Part shown: positions 7,688 to 15,715 of the stretch, one piece after another | How positions within the stretch are numbered: the first letter of the stretch is position 1 | How the letters are laid out: every line of letters begins with the position of its first letter | The notes under the pieces: generated by a model | What the model was told of the DNA's origin: nothing | What the model saw: only the letters and a program-made list of their open reading frames with translations | Databases searched by the model: none | From: JAIVGV01 sp031425275 | Lineage (GTDB): Bacteria; Acidobacteriota; Blastocatellia; Pyrinomonadales; Pyrinomonadaceae | Assembly: GCA_031425275.1 (NCBI GenBank) | Contig: JANPJA010000073.1 | Location: 124,001 to 188,000, forward strand | DNA length: 64,000 nucleotides | Reading direction: 5' to 3' | Translations under genes and position numbers: made by a program

Positions 7688-8959
7688 ATGAAGAAAGTTT
7701 TTCTGACGTTCGCGCTCGCGGCCATCGCGGCCCTGAACGGTTTCGCGCAAGTGGCGCAGCCGGCGGCGACTGCGACGCCCGCGGAGAATTCGTCGCTGAC
7801 GGCGAACCGCGCGCTCGGCGACGTGACCGAGATCGACGCGGCGAACAAGGTGCTCGTCCTCAAGGTGGATAAGGTGGGGCACGCCGTCGCCGCCGGCTTG
7901 AACGACGGGACGCAATACTACCGCGCCAAGCCCGAGGCTCTGGCGCGCGCGGAGGCGGGCAAGATCACCCCCGCCGACCTCGACAAGATCACGATGGCGG
8001 AGGTGGGCGTGGGCGACCGCGTCGTCATCCTCGGCCGCACCTCCGACGACCGGAAGGCCATCATGGCCCGCGTCCTCATCGTCGCGAAGAAGGCCGACAT
8101 CGCCGGCAAGCAGGATCGCGACCGCGAGGAGTGGCGCAAGCGCGGCACGCTCGGCGTCGTCTCGGCCGTCAACGCGCAGACCAAAGAGATCACCATCTCG
8201 ACGCGCACCCCGGCCGGGGTGACGCCCGTCGTCATCGAAGGCGCGGGCGCGGGTGTCGGCTTCCGCCGCTACCCGGAAGGATCGGTCAAGTACGCCGACG
8301 CGAAGCCGAGCAGCTTCGCCGAAGTCCGCGTCGGCGACCAGCTCCGCGCGCTCGGCAACAAGAGCGCGGACGGCGCGCGCTTCACGCCCGAGATCGTCGC
8401 CTTCGGCAGCTTCCGCACGATCCTCGGCACGGTGAAGTCGGTTGACGCGGCGAACAACCAGATTCAGATCACGAGCGAGCAGAACAAGACGCAGACCTTC
8501 ACGGTCGCGCTCGCGCCCGACTCCACCATGCGCCGCATGACGCCGATGATGGGCATGATGCTCGGGCGGCTCGCCGGCGGCGGTCGGCCGCAGGGCGGCG
8601 AGAGTCGCCGGCCCACGGAGGGCGGCGGCGGTCGTCCGGCGGGCGGCGGGGAAGCGCAGGGCGGCGGCGTCAGGCGCGGGATGGCGGGCGGCGGCGGCGC
8701 GGGCGGCTTCGATTTACAGGAGATGATCGAGCGTCTGCCGGCGGCTCAACTCGCGGAGTTGAAGCCGGGCGACGTGCTGATCGTGTCGAGCACGGTCGGC
8801 CAAGACCCGACGCGCATGACCGCGATCACCATTCTCGCGGGCGCGGAGCCGTTGCTGCTCGCGCTCCAGTCCGGCCCCGTTAGGCCCGCGGGCGCGGGCG
8901 GTGCGGGGATCAGCTCCGGCCTCCCCGCCGGGTTAGACCTCGGCATCGGCATCCCGTAA
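7688..8959 (+). CDS. Exported protein with DUF5666-like repeats
   Basis: A signal peptide (FLTFALAAIAALNGFAQVAQ) leads into three similar beta-rich modules. Each has the pattern GxVxxVDAANKxLxL ... VGDRVVILGRTSD, seen near residues 40, 150 and 250 (TVKSVDAANNQIQIT). This resembles DUF5666-type OB-like repeats of exported proteins. Between the third module and the end lies a Gly/Arg-rich low-complexity stretch of about 60 residues. A purine-rich ribosome binding site (GAGGGGGAAG) sits right before the ATG. A terminator-like hairpin follows the gene. Function is unknown; its place before the TonB-dependent receptor may be coincidental. Confidence 0.65.
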   Translation: MKKVFLTFALAAIAALNGFAQVAQPAATATPAENSSLTANRALGDVTEIDAANKVLVLKVDKVGHAVAAGLNDGTQYYRAKPEALARAEAGKITPADLDKITMAEVGVGDRVVILGRTSDDRKAIMARVLIVAKKADIAGKQDRDREEWRKRGTLGVVSAVNAQTKEITISTRTPAGVTPVVIEGAGAGVGFRRYPEGSVKYADAKPSSFAEVRVGDQLRALGNKSADGARFTPEIVAFGSFRTILGTVKSVDAANNQIQITSEQNKTQTFTVALAPDSTMRRMTPMMGMMLGRLAGGGRPQGGESRRPTEGGGGRPAGGGEAQGGGVRRGMAGGGGAGGFDLQEMIERLPAAQLAELKPGDVLIVSSTVGQDPTRMTAITILAGAEPLLLALQSGPVRPAGAGGAGISSGLPAGLDLGIGIP

Positions 8960-8973
8960 GAGTTTCCTTTAAC

Positions 8974-9020
8974 GACGGGTGCGGGTCTCGTTCAGATCGC
9001 CCGCTCCCGTCTTTTATTTT
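8974..9020 (+). terminator. Likely intrinsic terminator after the DUF5666-like gene
   Basis: GACGGG-T-GCGGG at 8974-8985 pairs with CCCGC-T-CCCGTC at 9000-9011, with one T/T mismatch in the stem. TTTTATTTTT follows directly. Confidence 0.65.
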
Positions 9021-9054
9021 TCTTTGATTCGAGTAGGAGAGTTGATACAGCATC

Positions 9055-12000
9055 ATGCAGTCATTGTCTAAATTCATTAAAGGTATGTTCGGCGTCGTGC
9101 TCGCGCTGGCACTCGCGGCCGTCATCGCAGCGGCGGCGCAAAGCGGCGCGGGCAGCGTGCGCGGGCAGGTCAAGGACGAGTTCGGCGGCGTCGTCGTCGG
9201 CGTGACCGTGACGCTCGTCGACGCGACGGGCGCGGAGAAGACCGCGACGACGAACGACGAAGGCACATACGTCTTTAGCGGCGTCGCGCCGGGCCGCTAC
9301 ACCGTGCGCGCCGCGGCCGCGGGGTTCGCGCCCTACGAGAACGCGGAGTTCACGGCCGCCGCCGGCCGCCAGACGCTCGACATCCTGTTGAGCATCGCGC
9401 TCGCGCAGGAAGAAGTCACCGTTAATACCGAGCAGGGCGTGAGCAGCGAGGCCGAGAACAACCAGAGCGCGCTCGTGCTCAAGGCGAAAGACCTCGACTC
9501 GTTGCCCGACGATCCGGACGATCTGGCGGCCGCGCTGCAAGCCCTCGCCGGCCCGGCTGCGGGGCCTAACGGCGGGCAGATTTACATCGACGGCTTCACG
9601 GGCGGCCAGCTCCCGTCGAAAGAGTCGATCCGCGAAATCCGCATCAACCAGAACCCGTTCTCGGCCGAGTTCGATCAGATCGGCTTCGGGCGCATCGAAA
9701 TCCTGACCCGCCCCGGCTCCGACCGCTACCGCGGCCAGACCCAGTTCAGCTTCTCCGACGAGAGCCTCAACTCGCGCGACCCGTTCGCCGCGCGCCGCGC
9801 GCCCTCGCAGGGGCGCAACTTCGGCGGCAACTTCGGCGGCCCCATCGTCAAGGGCAAGACTTCCTTCTTCGTCGATTTCGACAAGCGCGACACGGACAGT
9901 AACGCCATCATCAACACGGAGATCATCAACCCCGTCACCTTCGGCGAGGAGTCGATCATCCGCACCGTGCTCGTCCCGGGCCGCCGCATCTCTTTCAGCC
10001 CGCGCGTCGATTTCGCCATCAACCAGAACCACACGCTCGTCGCGCGCTACAACTTCTCGCACAACAGCGTCGATAATCAGGGCGTCAGCGAGCAGACCCT
10101 CGACCTCGATCCGTTCTTCGGCATCACCCGCACCTTCGCGCGGCGGAACACCGAGCACAGCATCAGCCTGACGGAGACGGCCATCCTGTCTCCGACCGTG
10201 ATCAACGAGACGCGCTTCCGCTTCGAGCGCTCGGCGAGCGAGTCGGGCGGCGACATCTCGCGTCCCGTCCTCGCCGTCTCCGGCGCGTTCACGGCGGGCG
10301 GCGCGAGCGCGGCCCCGAACGAGAACACCGACACCGACTGGGAGTTGCAGAACTACACCACCTTCTCGCGCGGCCTCCACTCGCTCAAGGCGGGCGGGCG
10401 CGTCCGCAGCACGAAGATCGAGGACAGCTCGCGGTCGGGCTTCAACGGCACGTTCGTTTTCGCGGGCACGCCCGCCCTGTCTTCGACCGAGTTGTTCCGC
10501 CGCGTCATCGACCCCGCCGACGCGACGGGCGCGCTCCCGACGCAGCTCAACATCTCCGGCGGCGACCCGCTGGCCACCGTGTCCCAAACCGACTTCGGCC
10601 TCTTCCTGCAAGACGACTGGCGCGTCCGGCCCAACTTCACGCTCTCGGCCGGCCTGCGTTACGAGACCCAGACGAACGTCGATAGCAACTTCAACTTCGC
10701 GCCGCGCCTCTCCTTCGCCTACGCGCTCGGCGGCGCCCAGCAGGCCCGGCCGACCACGGTCGTGCGCGGCGGCTTCGGCATCTTCTACAGCCGCATCGGC
10801 GAGAACCTGACGCTGCAAGCCAACCGCTTCAACGGCACGAACCAGCAGCAATTCACCGTCGCGCAACAGCCCGTCCCGGCGGTCTGCGGCGGGACGGGGA
10901 CAAACGCGGTGGGCTGCGCGAGCGCCGCGCAAGTCGCCTCCATCAACGCCCGCAACGTCGTGGCGCGCAACATCCTCGACAACTTCCCCAACGTGCCGAC
11001 CGTCGAGCAGTTGACCCCGTTCCGCACCGCGTCGATCACGCGCACGCTCGCCGACGACATCACGGCCCCCTACTCGATCCAGTCCACGGTCAGCGTCGAG
11101 CGGCAGCTCCCCCGCAACACCACGCTGACCGTCAACTTCATCAACACGCGCACGCTCCACCTGCTGCGCCAGCGCAACATCAACGCGCCCTTGAACGGCG
11201 TCCGCCCCTTGGGCGACGCGGCGGGCAACATCTTCCAGTACGAGTCGAGCGGCGTGCTCAACCAGAGGCAGTTGACGGTCTTCGCCAACACGCGCCTGAA
11301 CCCGCGCTTCACGCTCGGCACCAGCTACTCGCTGAACAAGGTGAACAGCGACACGGACGGCTCGTTCCCGGCCGACAACTACGACCTCTCCGGCGAGTAC
11401 GGGCGCGGGTCGGGCGACGTGCGCCACCGCTTCAACGTCTTCGGCAACGTCGAGACGCCGTTCTGGGGCCTGCGCTTCAACCCGTTCATCACCGCGTTCT
11501 CGGGCCGCCCCTTCAACATCACGACGGGCCTCGACAACAACGGCGACACGCAGTTCTTCGACCGCCCGGCCTTCGCCGACGCGCAGTCGCCCAACTGCGT
11601 ACCGAACTCCGTCGGCTGCGACGTGAAGGACACGCCGTGGGGCCGCTTCGACGTGCGGCCCAAACCCGGCCAGACGATCATCCCGCGCAACTACGGGCAG
11701 GCCACGTCCTACTTCTCGGTCAACACGCGCGTCAGCAAGACCTTCGGCATCGGCTCGCGCGGCGGCGCCGCTGCGCGCAATCAGGCCGCCGCGAACACAC
11801 AGGCGGGCGGCGCGGCCGCGACGCCGGCCGGTAACACACAGGGCGGCGGTCGCGCCGGTGGTCGTGCTGGCGGCGGTCGCGCTGGCGGCAGCAGTGGCGG
11901 CGCTCGTGGCGGCAGCAGCGGTGGCGGCGGGATGTTCGGGGCGGGGGGCATGTTCGGCGGCCCCGGCGGCGGCGGCGGCGCGGGCGACAGCCGCTACCAG

Positions 12001-12210
12001 TTGACGCTGAGCATCAACTTTCAAAACGTCTTCAACCGCGCGAACCTCGGCGCGCCCGTGGGCAACCTGAGTTCGCAGTTGTTCGGCCTGCCGCGCGCGT
12101 CAGTCGGCGGCTTCGGCGGCTTCGGCCCCGGCGGCGGCGGCGGCGGCGGCGGCTTTGGCGGCGCGTCGGGCAACCGCAAGATCGATCTGCAAGTCCGCTT
12201 CAACTTTTAG
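9055..12210 (+). CDS. TonB-dependent outer membrane receptor with carboxypeptidase regulatory-like domain
   Basis: A signal peptide (~residues 8-28) is followed by a carboxypeptidase-regulatory/CnaB-like domain (GSVRGQVKDEFGGVVVG ... GTYVFSGVAPGRYTV, residues ~33-100). A plug-like region follows (EVTVNTEQGVSSEAENN, then QIYIDGFTGGQLPSKESI and IREIRINQNPFSAEFDQ), then a long beta-barrel ending in the aromatic LQVRFNF. This is the Oar-like layout that is heavily expanded in Acidobacteriota. These receptors import large substrates through the outer membrane using TonB energy. Odd feature: a Gly/Ala/Arg-rich low-complexity stretch (about residues 900-980) sits in a loop before the last strands, and another Gly run lies near the end. 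A perfect terminator hairpin follows. The substrate cannot be told. Confidence 0.92.
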   Translation: MQSLSKFIKGMFGVVLALALAAVIAAAAQSGAGSVRGQVKDEFGGVVVGVTVTLVDATGAEKTATTNDEGTYVFSGVAPGRYTVRAAAAGFAPYENAEFTAAAGRQTLDILLSIALAQEEVTVNTEQGVSSEAENNQSALVLKAKDLDSLPDDPDDLAAALQALAGPAAGPNGGQIYIDGFTGGQLPSKESIREIRINQNPFSAEFDQIGFGRIEILTRPGSDRYRGQTQFSFSDESLNSRDPFAARRAPSQGRNFGGNFGGPIVKGKTSFFVDFDKRDTDSNAIINTEIINPVTFGEESIIRTVLVPGRRISFSPRVDFAINQNHTLVARYNFSHNSVDNQGVSEQTLDLDPFFGITRTFARRNTEHSISLTETAILSPTVINETRFRFERSASESGGDISRPVLAVSGAFTAGGASAAPNENTDTDWELQNYTTFSRGLHSLKAGGRVRSTKIEDSSRSGFNGTFVFAGTPALSSTELFRRVIDPADATGALPTQLNISGGDPLATVSQTDFGLFLQDDWRVRPNFTLSAGLRYETQTNVDSNFNFAPRLSFAYALGGAQQARPTTVVRGGFGIFYSRIGENLTLQANRFNGTNQQQFTVAQQPVPAVCGGTGTNAVGCASAAQVASINARNVVARNILDNFPNVPTVEQLTPFRTASITRTLADDITAPYSIQSTVSVERQLPRNTTLTVNFINTRTLHLLRQRNINAPLNGVRPLGDAAGNIFQYESSGVLNQRQLTVFANTRLNPRFTLGTSYSLNKVNSDTDGSFPADNYDLSGEYGRGSGDVRHRFNVFGNVETPFWGLRFNPFITAFSGRPFNITTGLDNNGDTQFFDRPAFADAQSPNCVPNSVGCDVKDTPWGRFDVRPKPGQTIIPRNYGQATSYFSVNTRVSKTFGIGSRGGAAARNQAAANTQAGGAAATPAGNTQGGGRAGGRAGGGRAGGSSGGARGGSSGGGGMFGAGGMFGGPGGGGGAGDSRYQLTLSINFQNVFNRANLGAPVGNLSSQLFGLPRASVGGFGGFGPGGGGGGGGFGGASGNRKIDLQVRFNF

Positions 12211-12236
12211 CAACTTCCGCCCGGCGGAAGTCGTTT

Positions 12237-12277
12237 ACTGGCAGAGTCGAACCTCCTGCGACTCTGCCAGTTTTTTT
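12237..12277 (+). terminator. Rho-independent terminator after the TonB-dependent receptor
   Basis: ACTGGCAGAGTCG (12237-12249) pairs perfectly with CGACTCTGCCAGT (12259-12271) around a 9-nt loop and is followed by a run of seven Ts. Confidence 0.93.
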
Positions 12278-12305
12278 GCCCGAAAAGAAGGGACGAATTT
12301 AGCCG

Positions 12306-13118
12306 ATGAGAATCGAGAGACCGTCGCGCCGCCCGCTACTCCTCTTGCCCGCGCTATTGCTGTTGGCCGCCGCGCCCTTCGCCGTGCTGGGACAGGACAA
12401 GCCGCCCGCCAAGACCGCGTCGCGGCCGGCCGCGCCCGCGAAGCCCGCCGACCAGCCAGCGGCCGCGATCAAGATGACGCCCGTCACGGCCGCGAGCACG
12501 GCCCCGGAGCTGGCGCGCGCGGCCTACGAGTCGCTCGGCGGTGACAGGTTCCGCGATCTCAAAAACATGGTGCTGACCGGCACGCTCGATCTCTACTCGC
12601 CGGGGTCGGTGCAATCGCTCGCGGGCACCTTCGGCGTCATCACGGCGGGCGAGCGCATAAGGCAGGAGATGCGCTCGCCCTTCTTCAACGTCTCGGCCAT
12701 CTACGACGGCGTGCGCAGCTACAGCAGCATCCGCAGCTTCCAGATGCCTCCGCCCTCGAAGTTCGGCCTGCCCGTCTTGTTGAAATCCGCGCAGCCCGGT
12801 TACGCGATCTCCGCGCTCCCCGAAAAAGATAAGAAGAAGGAACGCGCCTTCCGCGTCACCGACGCCGAAGGCAACGCGACCGACTTTTACGTGGAGGTGG
12901 CGACGGGGCGGCTCGCGCGCTACGAGATACCGTTCGGCGACGTGACCTTCATCATGGACGTTAAAAGTTACAAGCCGCTCGACGGCGTCTCCGTGCCGTG
13001 GAACTTCGTGCAGAAGCTGGCGACCTCGCAGGGTTCATTCATCGCCGAGTTCAAGGTCAAAGAGGCCAAGCTCAACCAAGACCTGCCGGCCGATGTCTTC
13101 GCCATCCCGGACAAATAA
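12306..13118 (+). CDS. Exported LolA/MucB-like outer-membrane lipoprotein-sorting type protein
   Basis: The N-terminus is a signal peptide (RRPLLLLPALLLLAAAPFAVLG) followed by a Pro/Ala/Lys-rich linker. From residue ~60 the sequence runs ARAAYESLGGDRFRDLKNM then beta strands such as MVLTGTLDLYSP, and later FYVEVATGRLARYEIPFGD and DVKSYKPLDGVSVPWNF. This is the pattern of LolA/MucB/DUF4292-like half-barrels that bind lipid tails in the periplasm. It follows the receptor terminator by about 30 nt, so it has its own promoter or depends on readthrough. A long bidirectional hairpin lies downstream. The fold class is fairly secure; the exact role is not. Confidence 0.6.
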   Translation: MRIERPSRRPLLLLPALLLLAAAPFAVLGQDKPPAKTASRPAAPAKPADQPAAAIKMTPVTAASTAPELARAAYESLGGDRFRDLKNMVLTGTLDLYSPGSVQSLAGTFGVITAGERIRQEMRSPFFNVSAIYDGVRSYSSIRSFQMPPPSKFGLPVLLKSAQPGYAISALPEKDKKKERAFRVTDAEGNATDFYVEVATGRLARYEIPFGDVTFIMDVKSYKPLDGVSVPWNFVQKLATSQGSFIAEFKVKEAKLNQDLPADVFAIPDK

Positions 13119-13146
13119 GCGGGCGGGGCGAACGGGCGAAAGGACG

Positions 13147-13205
13147 AAAGTATAAAAGGCGAGGGGGGAGAGTATTCGACTCTCCCCCCTCGCCTTTTAT
13201 ACTTT
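13147..13205. terminator. Bidirectional terminator between converging genes
   Basis: A 27-bp perfect stem (13147-13173 with 13179-13205) around a 5-nt loop has an A-rich left end and T-rich right end. It can therefore stop transcription from both the LolA-like gene and the minus-strand frr. Confidence 0.9.
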
Positions 13206-13234
13206 TCGCGGCCGAATTTTTTCCGTCTTCGTTG

Positions 13235-13795
13235 TCAGACGCTCAGTATCTCGGCCTCTTTGTTCTTCGCCAGATCGTCGATGCGGCCGATGAACGTGTT
13301 GGTCAGCTTCTGGATTTCGTCGAGGCCGTCGCGCTCGGCGTCCTCGGAAATCGTCTTGTCTTTGAGCATCTTCTTGAGCCGCTCGTTGGCGTCGCGGCGG
13401 ATGTTGCGCACGGCCGTGCGGTGATCCTCGGCGAACTCGCCCACCTGTTTCGCCAACTGCCGCCGCCGCTCCTCGGTGAGCGAGGGGATCGGCACGCGCA
13501 CCAGCTTGCCGTCGTTCGAAGGGTTGAGGCCGAGGTCGGCCGAGCGGATGGCCGCCTCGATGGCCTTGAGCTGCGACACGTCCCACGCCTGCACGGTGAT
13601 CATCTGCGGCTCGGGGACGGCGATGGAGGCCATCTGGTTGAGCGGCGTCGGCGTGCCGTAGTAATCGACGACGACCGGGTCGAGCAGACTCACGACGGCC
13701 CGCCCCGTCCGCACGGTCGCGATCTTCTTCTGCAAGTCCTCGACCGCCGCCTCCATCCTCGGCCGCGTGTCCTTGACGACATCCTTCTCGCTCAT
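13235..13795 (-). CDS. frr: Ribosome recycling factor
   Basis: The product splits the post-termination ribosome together with EF-G. The sequence shows the conserved RRF blocks: a helical start (MSEKDVVKDTRPRMEAAVEDL), the TGRAVVSLLDPVVVDYYGT turn with TPLNQMASI, then LVRVPIPSLTEERRRQL and VRNIRRDANERLKK. At 186 residues it has the normal length. The start at MSEKD was chosen over a longer frame because homology begins there and GGAGAGAC lies just upstream. It is the last gene of the rplM-rpsI-rpsB-tsf-pyrH-frr cluster, separated from pyrH by an inverted heptamer array, and ends at a strong bidirectional terminator. Confidence 0.97.
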   Translation of the reverse strand: MSEKDVVKDTRPRMEAAVEDLQKKIATVRTGRAVVSLLDPVVVDYYGTPTPLNQMASIAVPEPQMITVQAWDVSQLKAIEAAIRSADLGLNPSNDGKLVRVPIPSLTEERRRQLAKQVGEFAEDHRTAVRNIRRDANERLKKMLKDKTISEDAERDGLDEIQKLTNTFIGRIDDLAKNKEAEILSV

Positions 13796-13805
13796 GTGTC
13801 TCTCC

Positions 13806-13882
13806 CCGTAAATCGTGACAGGTAAATCGTAACAGGAGAAAACCAAAAACCCGGTCACGGTTTACGGTTCTCCCGTCACGGC
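13806..13882. repeat. Inverted heptamer array between pyrH and frr
   Basis: The left arm alternates GTAAATC, GTGACAG, GTAAATC, GTAACAG at 7-nt steps. The right arm (13852-13882) has GTCACGG, TTTACGG, TTCTCCC, GTCACGG. The arms are near reverse complements. The pyrH stop codon TGA lies inside the right arm. Confidence 0.8.
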
Positions 13883-14643
13883 TTTTCTGGTCTGTCCATG
13901 CACACGGTCGTGCCGACGCCGACCTCGCCCGTGACGACGCGCAGGATGTTGCCGTGCTCGCGCATGTTGAAGACGATGATCGGCAGGTTGTTCGCCATGC
14001 AGGTGGCGATGGCGGCGGCGTCCATCACTTCGAGCCGCCGCTCCAAAACTTCCTGATAGGTGATGCACTCGAAGCGCGTCGCCCGCGGGTCTTTGACGGG
14101 GTCGGCCGAATAGACGCCGTCCACCTTCGTCGCCTTGAGGATCACTTCGGCCTTGAGTTCGGCGGCGCGCAGGGCGGCGGCCGAGTCGGTGGTGAAGTAC
14201 GGGTTGCCCGTCCCGGCCGCGAGGATGACGACGCGCCCTTTCTCCAAGTGGCGCACCGCGCGGCGGCGGATGAACGGCTCGGCGACCTGCGGGATGTTGA
14301 TGGCGGAGAGGACGCGGGTGTGGACGTTTGTCTTCTCCAAAGCGTCTTGCATGACGACGGCGTTCATCACGGTGGCGAGCATCCCGATGTAGTCGGCGGC
14401 GGCGCGATCCATGTCGCCCGCGCTCTCCGACACCCCGCGGAAGATGTTGCCGCCGCCCACCACGATGGCGACTTCAACGCCGAGCGCGACGACCGACTTA
14501 ATCTCTTCGGCCACCGAGCGCGCGACCCGCACGTCCACGCCGTAGCTCTGCGCGCCCATCAGCGCCTCGCCCGAAAGCTTCAGGAGGATGCGCTTGTACG
14601 CGGCCGCGGACTTCGGCGTAGTGGTCTGTGCTTCGGCAGTCAT
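13876..14643 (-). CDS. pyrH: UMP kinase
   Basis: It phosphorylates UMP to UDP in pyrimidine synthesis. Conserved blocks of bacterial UMP kinase are present: YKRILLKLSGEALMG, then VVGGGNIFRG, GMLATVMNAVVMQDALE, ILAAGTGNPYFTTDSAAALR and the closing FNMREHGNILRVVTGE. At 255 residues the length is normal. Two oddities lie at the ends. The stop codon falls inside a repeat arm. The ATG is preceded directly, after 2 nt, by another heptamer array, so no Shine-Dalgarno sequence is visible. It lies between tsf and frr in the conserved translation cluster. Confidence 0.97.
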   Translation of the reverse strand: MTAEAQTTTPKSAAAYKRILLKLSGEALMGAQSYGVDVRVARSVAEEIKSVVALGVEVAIVVGGGNIFRGVSESAGDMDRAAADYIGMLATVMNAVVMQDALEKTNVHTRVLSAINIPQVAEPFIRRRAVRHLEKGRVVILAAGTGNPYFTTDSAAALRAAELKAEVILKATKVDGVYSADPVKDPRATRFECITYQEVLERRLEVMDAAAIATCMANNLPIIVFNMREHGNILRVVTGEVGVGTTVCMDRPEKP

Positions 14644-14645
14644 AT

Positions 14646-14761
14646 CGATTGCGGAATGCGGATTTCGGATTGCGGATTGAAGCAGACCTAAGAACTACAA
14701 ATTCGATGTTTCGAGTTTGAGTTTCTTAAATCCGCATTCCGCAATCGACAATCCGCAATTA
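14646..14761. repeat. Inverted heptamer array between tsf and pyrH
   Basis: The left arm (14646-14681) has ATTGCGG/ATGCGGA/TTCGGAT-type units. The right arm (14727-14761) has AATCCGC/ATTCCGC units. The array runs from 2 nt upstream of the pyrH ATG to the tsf stop codon, whose TAA forms its last bases, so the repeat occupies the whole spacer. Confidence 0.88.
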
Positions 14762-15430
14762 GCCGTTGCCCCCGGCGAGCGCGGCCACCTCGCCGCCGAA
14801 GTCGTCGGCGCGCTTTTCCAGCCCCTCGCCCATCTTGTAGCGGGAGAAGCGGCGCACCGTCACCTTCTCACCCGTGGCGGCGATCTTCTCGTTGAGCAGA
14901 TCGCCGATGGTCTTCGCCGGGTCTTTGACGAACGGCTGGTCGAGCAGGACGGCCTCCTCGTAGAACTTGTTCATCCGCCCCTCGACGATCTTGTCGATCA
15001 CCTGATCGGGCTTGCTCGCGTTTTTGGGATCGTTTTTGGCCTGCGCGCGCGAAATCTCGCGCTCCTTGTCGAGCACCGAGGCGTCAACCTCATCGCGCGA
15101 GACGTAGCGCGGCTCGGCCGCCGCGACGTGCATGGCGATGTCCTTGACGAGTTGTTGGAACTCGGCGGTGCGCGCGACGAAGTCGGTCTCGCAGTTGACC
15201 TCGACGAGGACGCCGACCTTGCCGCCCATGTGGATGTAGGAGCCGACGACGCCCTCGGCCGCCACGCGCCCTTCCTTCTTCTTCGCCGAAGCGAGACCGC
15301 GCTCGCGCAGCAGTTGGATGGCCTTCGCCTCGTCGCCTTCGGCCTCGGTGAGCGCACGCTTGCACTCCATCATCCCCGCGCCCGTCTTCTCGCGCAGGCC
15401 CTTCACGCCCGCCGCAGTGATTTCTGCCAT
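14759..15430 (-). CDS. tsf: Elongation factor Ts
   Basis: It is the guanine nucleotide exchange factor for EF-Tu. The N-terminal UBA-like domain has the conserved VKGLREKTGAGMMECKRAL block, with AKAIQLLRERGLASAKKK following. The core has EGVVGSYIHMGGKVGVLVEV and NCETDFVARTAEFQQLV, and the end has the TVRRFSRYKMGEGLEKR closing segment. At 223 residues it is the short form, without the second dimerisation subdomain of the E. coli protein. The stop codon coincides with the edge of the tsf-pyrH array. AGGAG lies about 7 nt before the ATG. Confidence 0.97.
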   Translation of the reverse strand: MAEITAAGVKGLREKTGAGMMECKRALTEAEGDEAKAIQLLRERGLASAKKKEGRVAAEGVVGSYIHMGGKVGVLVEVNCETDFVARTAEFQQLVKDIAMHVAAAEPRYVSRDEVDASVLDKEREISRAQAKNDPKNASKPDQVIDKIVEGRMNKFYEEAVLLDQPFVKDPAKTIGDLLNEKIAATGEKVTVRRFSRYKMGEGLEKRADDFGGEVAALAGGNG

Positions 15431-15446
15431 GACAATCTCCTCGGGA

Positions 15447-15710
15447 TGGCTGTCAGTCGTCAGTCGTCAGTCGTCAGTCGTTTGACCGCATTTTGAGATG
15501 AATGCTCCGACTTAATCAAGTCGCGACGGGTCGAAGACCCGCTGACAACGAACGACCGACAAAGAGCTAAAGTTAAGCGCAGCCCCGGCGGTTGTCCGCT
15601 TCTCGGAGACTGCGCTCGCCGTAGATTGAAAATTTGAATCAGCCGTCAGTTATATGTCCGTCGCCAGTTAACAATCTTTACAACTGACGACTGACGACGG
15701 ACGACTGACA
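15447..15710. repeat. Inverted heptamer array between rpsB and tsf (GTCAGTC class)
   Basis: The left arm (15447-15481) is GTCAGTC x4 at exact 7-nt spacing. The right arm (15682-15710) is ACTGACG/ACTGACGACGGACG, its complement. A weaker copy lies near 15643-15665. About 200 nt of unassigned sequence separates the arms. The right arm ends 6 nt from the rpsB stop. Confidence 0.88.
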
Positions 15711-15715
15711 AATCT

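Noticed and set aside
9061..12024. 987-residue minus-strand frame opposite the TonB-dependent receptor
   Set aside because: It is Arg/Ala/Glu/Val-rich with no motif, fully overlapping a well-supported gene.
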